Positions 40,229 through 40,805 of a stretch of DNA of 40,805 nucleotides are shown here, piece by piece. Made by a program: the position numbers and the translations under genes. The stretch comes from Candidatus Mediterraneibacter quadrami (lineage in GTDB: Bacteria > Bacillota > Clostridia > Lachnospirales > Lachnospiraceae), in contig DWUU01000038.1 of NCBI GenBank assembly GCA_019120575.1, positions 1 to 40,805 of the forward strand, given 5' to 3'. The notes under the pieces are model-generated. The model was not told the DNA's origin, searched no databases, and saw only the letters and a list, made by a program, of their open reading frames with translations. The first letter of the stretch is position 1. The number at the start of each line of letters is the position of its first letter.

Positions 40229-40261
40229 CGGACAATCTTTCGGAAAACAGAATATTGTCCG
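40229..40261 (+). repeat. Inverted repeat after the YhgE/Pip gene
   Basis: CGGACAAT (40229-40236) and ATTGTCCG (40254-40261) are perfect 8-bp arms with a 17-base loop. No T tract follows. It may be a weak 3'-end structure or a regulatory dyad. Confidence 0.35.
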
Positions 40262-40334
40262 GGTATAGACCGACAAAAAGTTTGAAAATCAGAGGGCTCT
40301 ATGGTAAAGTTGTATATGTGAAAATCAGAAATAA

Positions 40335-40555
40335 ATGAAAGGGGCGTGTCCATTTTTACGGATACGGTTCATTGAGGTTGATGAAAAAGCGGTTGACAAA
40401 GACTGCTACACGGCGGAAAGCGGCAGCACCGTCATTACGCTGAAAGCCGGATATCTGGAAACGCTGGCGGCAGACGACGGGGATGAGGACGTCGTTGCAC
40501 AGACCGGCGATTCCGCGGATATCACACCGTGGATCGCATTGATTCTGGTTTCAGG
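40335..40555 (+). pseudogene. Remnant of a cell-surface protein C-terminus
   Basis: The reading includes FIEVDEKAVDKDCYTAESGSTVITLKAGYLETLA, which resembles the end of the X2-like beta-sandwich repeats common in Lachnospiraceae surface proteins. It passes directly to GDEDVVAQTGDSADITPWIALILVSG, which looks like a C-terminal cell-wall anchoring tail (TGD motif and hydrophobic helix). About 40 residues normally found between these blocks are missing, as is the basic end after the helix. The frame then runs on into unrelated sequence. An ATG with GAAAGG nearby exists, but there is no signal peptide. I read it as a decayed, internally deleted fragment; chance resemblance is possible because the pieces are short. 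Confidence 0.5.
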
Positions 40556-40805
40556 CATATCTGCTGAGCAAGAAACCGCTGCAGATGGATATCCTCATTA
40601 TCAAAAAGCTGAAAGACGTCCCGATACGGAAGACAATCGGACGGATATTCAGAAAACACAATATCATTGAATACAAATCGCCCGGCGACAGCCTGAGCAT
40701 CAATGATTTTTATAAAGTTTACGGCTATGCCTGTATCTATCAATCCAATACGGACCAGATAAAGGAGATTGATCCGCAGGAATTAACGCTTACGTTTGTG
40801 TGCAG
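40543..40805 (+). pseudogene. N-terminally truncated nuclease-like conserved protein (3' end outside window)
   Basis: A frame that opens after a stop at 40540-40542 reads FWFQAYLLSKKPLQMDILIIKKLKDV, then IGRIFRKHNIIEYKSPGDSLSINDFYKVYGYACIY. It is still open at the window end. It matches an uncharacterised Lachnospiraceae family I recall, whose members normally have about 40 more residues before LSKKPLQMD. That N-terminal part is absent here and replaced by the surface-protein remnant, in another frame. MDILIIKK followed by IEYKSP looks like the D...ExK core of PD-(D/E)XK nucleases (inference). An internal ATG at 40585 could still start a short product, but no ribosome site precedes it. Confidence 0.5.

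Noticed and set aside
40229..40261. Terminator of the YhgE/Pip gene
   Set aside because: The inverted repeat has a 17-base loop and no T tract; kept only as a repeat.
1..40805. CRISPR array, tRNA or rRNA genes, prophage or complete insertion sequence
   Set aside because: No regularly spaced repeats, cloverleaf-like segments, ribosomal RNA sequence, phage structural genes or transposase were seen on either strand.

Overview
The window looks like chromosome from a strictly fermentative, gut-type Firmicute, most likely a member of the Lachnospiraceae (inference from gene content and moderately GC-rich codon use; I cannot name a species). Pointers are pyruvate phosphate dikinase, pyruvate formate-lyase with its activating enzyme, DUF4317, DUF3737, cytidylate-kinase-like proteins, Bce-type peptide-resistance genes and strong AGGAGG ribosome binding sites with some TTG starts. 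No rRNA, tRNA, CRISPR array, phage module or complete insertion sequence is visible. No stretch over 300 bases lacks a gene; the longest gap (30030-30323) is a dense control region.

Layout. 1-1746: 3' part of ppdK and its terminator. 1757-2565: a small XRE repressor divergent from a one-helix membrane protein, with matching TTGTCTCA/TGAGACAA sites. 2674-4127: a membrane-anchored HtrA-type protease with terminator. 4239-7176: a co-directional cluster of inorganic pyrophosphatase, phasin-like protein, UbiB/AarF-type kinase and a small DgkA-type lipid kinase. 7237-8480: an SseB-like protein and a GNAT-like protein. 8570-13261: a complete Bce-type module (response regulator, intramembrane-sensing kinase, ABC ATPase, large FtsX permease) with a palindromic operator before the transporter genes.

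13380-18291: a branched-chain amino-acid type importer (livHMGF, no binding protein) bracketed by two cytidylate-kinase-like paralogs. 18325-22347: a divergent acetyltransferase and the pflB-pflA pair. A Fur-like box lies beside the pflB promoter, and a palindromic REP/MITE-like element separates pflB from pflA. 22319-29001: two MATE exporters, DUF4317, a second acetyltransferase, an XRE-Uma2 nuclease-fold fusion with an operator-flanked consensus promoter, and a DUF3737 beta-helix protein.

29004-35411: a carbohydrate locus with a divergent LacI-type repressor, two CUT1 permeases, a lipoprotein binding protein and a cytoplasmic GH32 beta-fructosidase; the ATPase is not local, so a shared one is probably used. 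The fit is uptake and cleavage of sucrose or fructo-oligosaccharides. 35441-36989: a MerR DNA-binding domain fused to an RDD membrane domain and a probable extracellular C-terminal domain, under a textbook 19-bp-spacer MerR promoter. This looks like a membrane-tethered one-component regulator and is the most unusual protein here. 37009-40207: a TetR repressor divergent from a YhgE/Pip membrane protein, with overlapping promoters and a palindrome. 40335-40805: remnants of a surface-protein C-terminus run into a truncated, nuclease-like gene.

All functions are read from sequence motifs and remembered family features. No database search was run. Starts were moved to the codon that best fits the ribosome binding site where this differs from the longest open frame.
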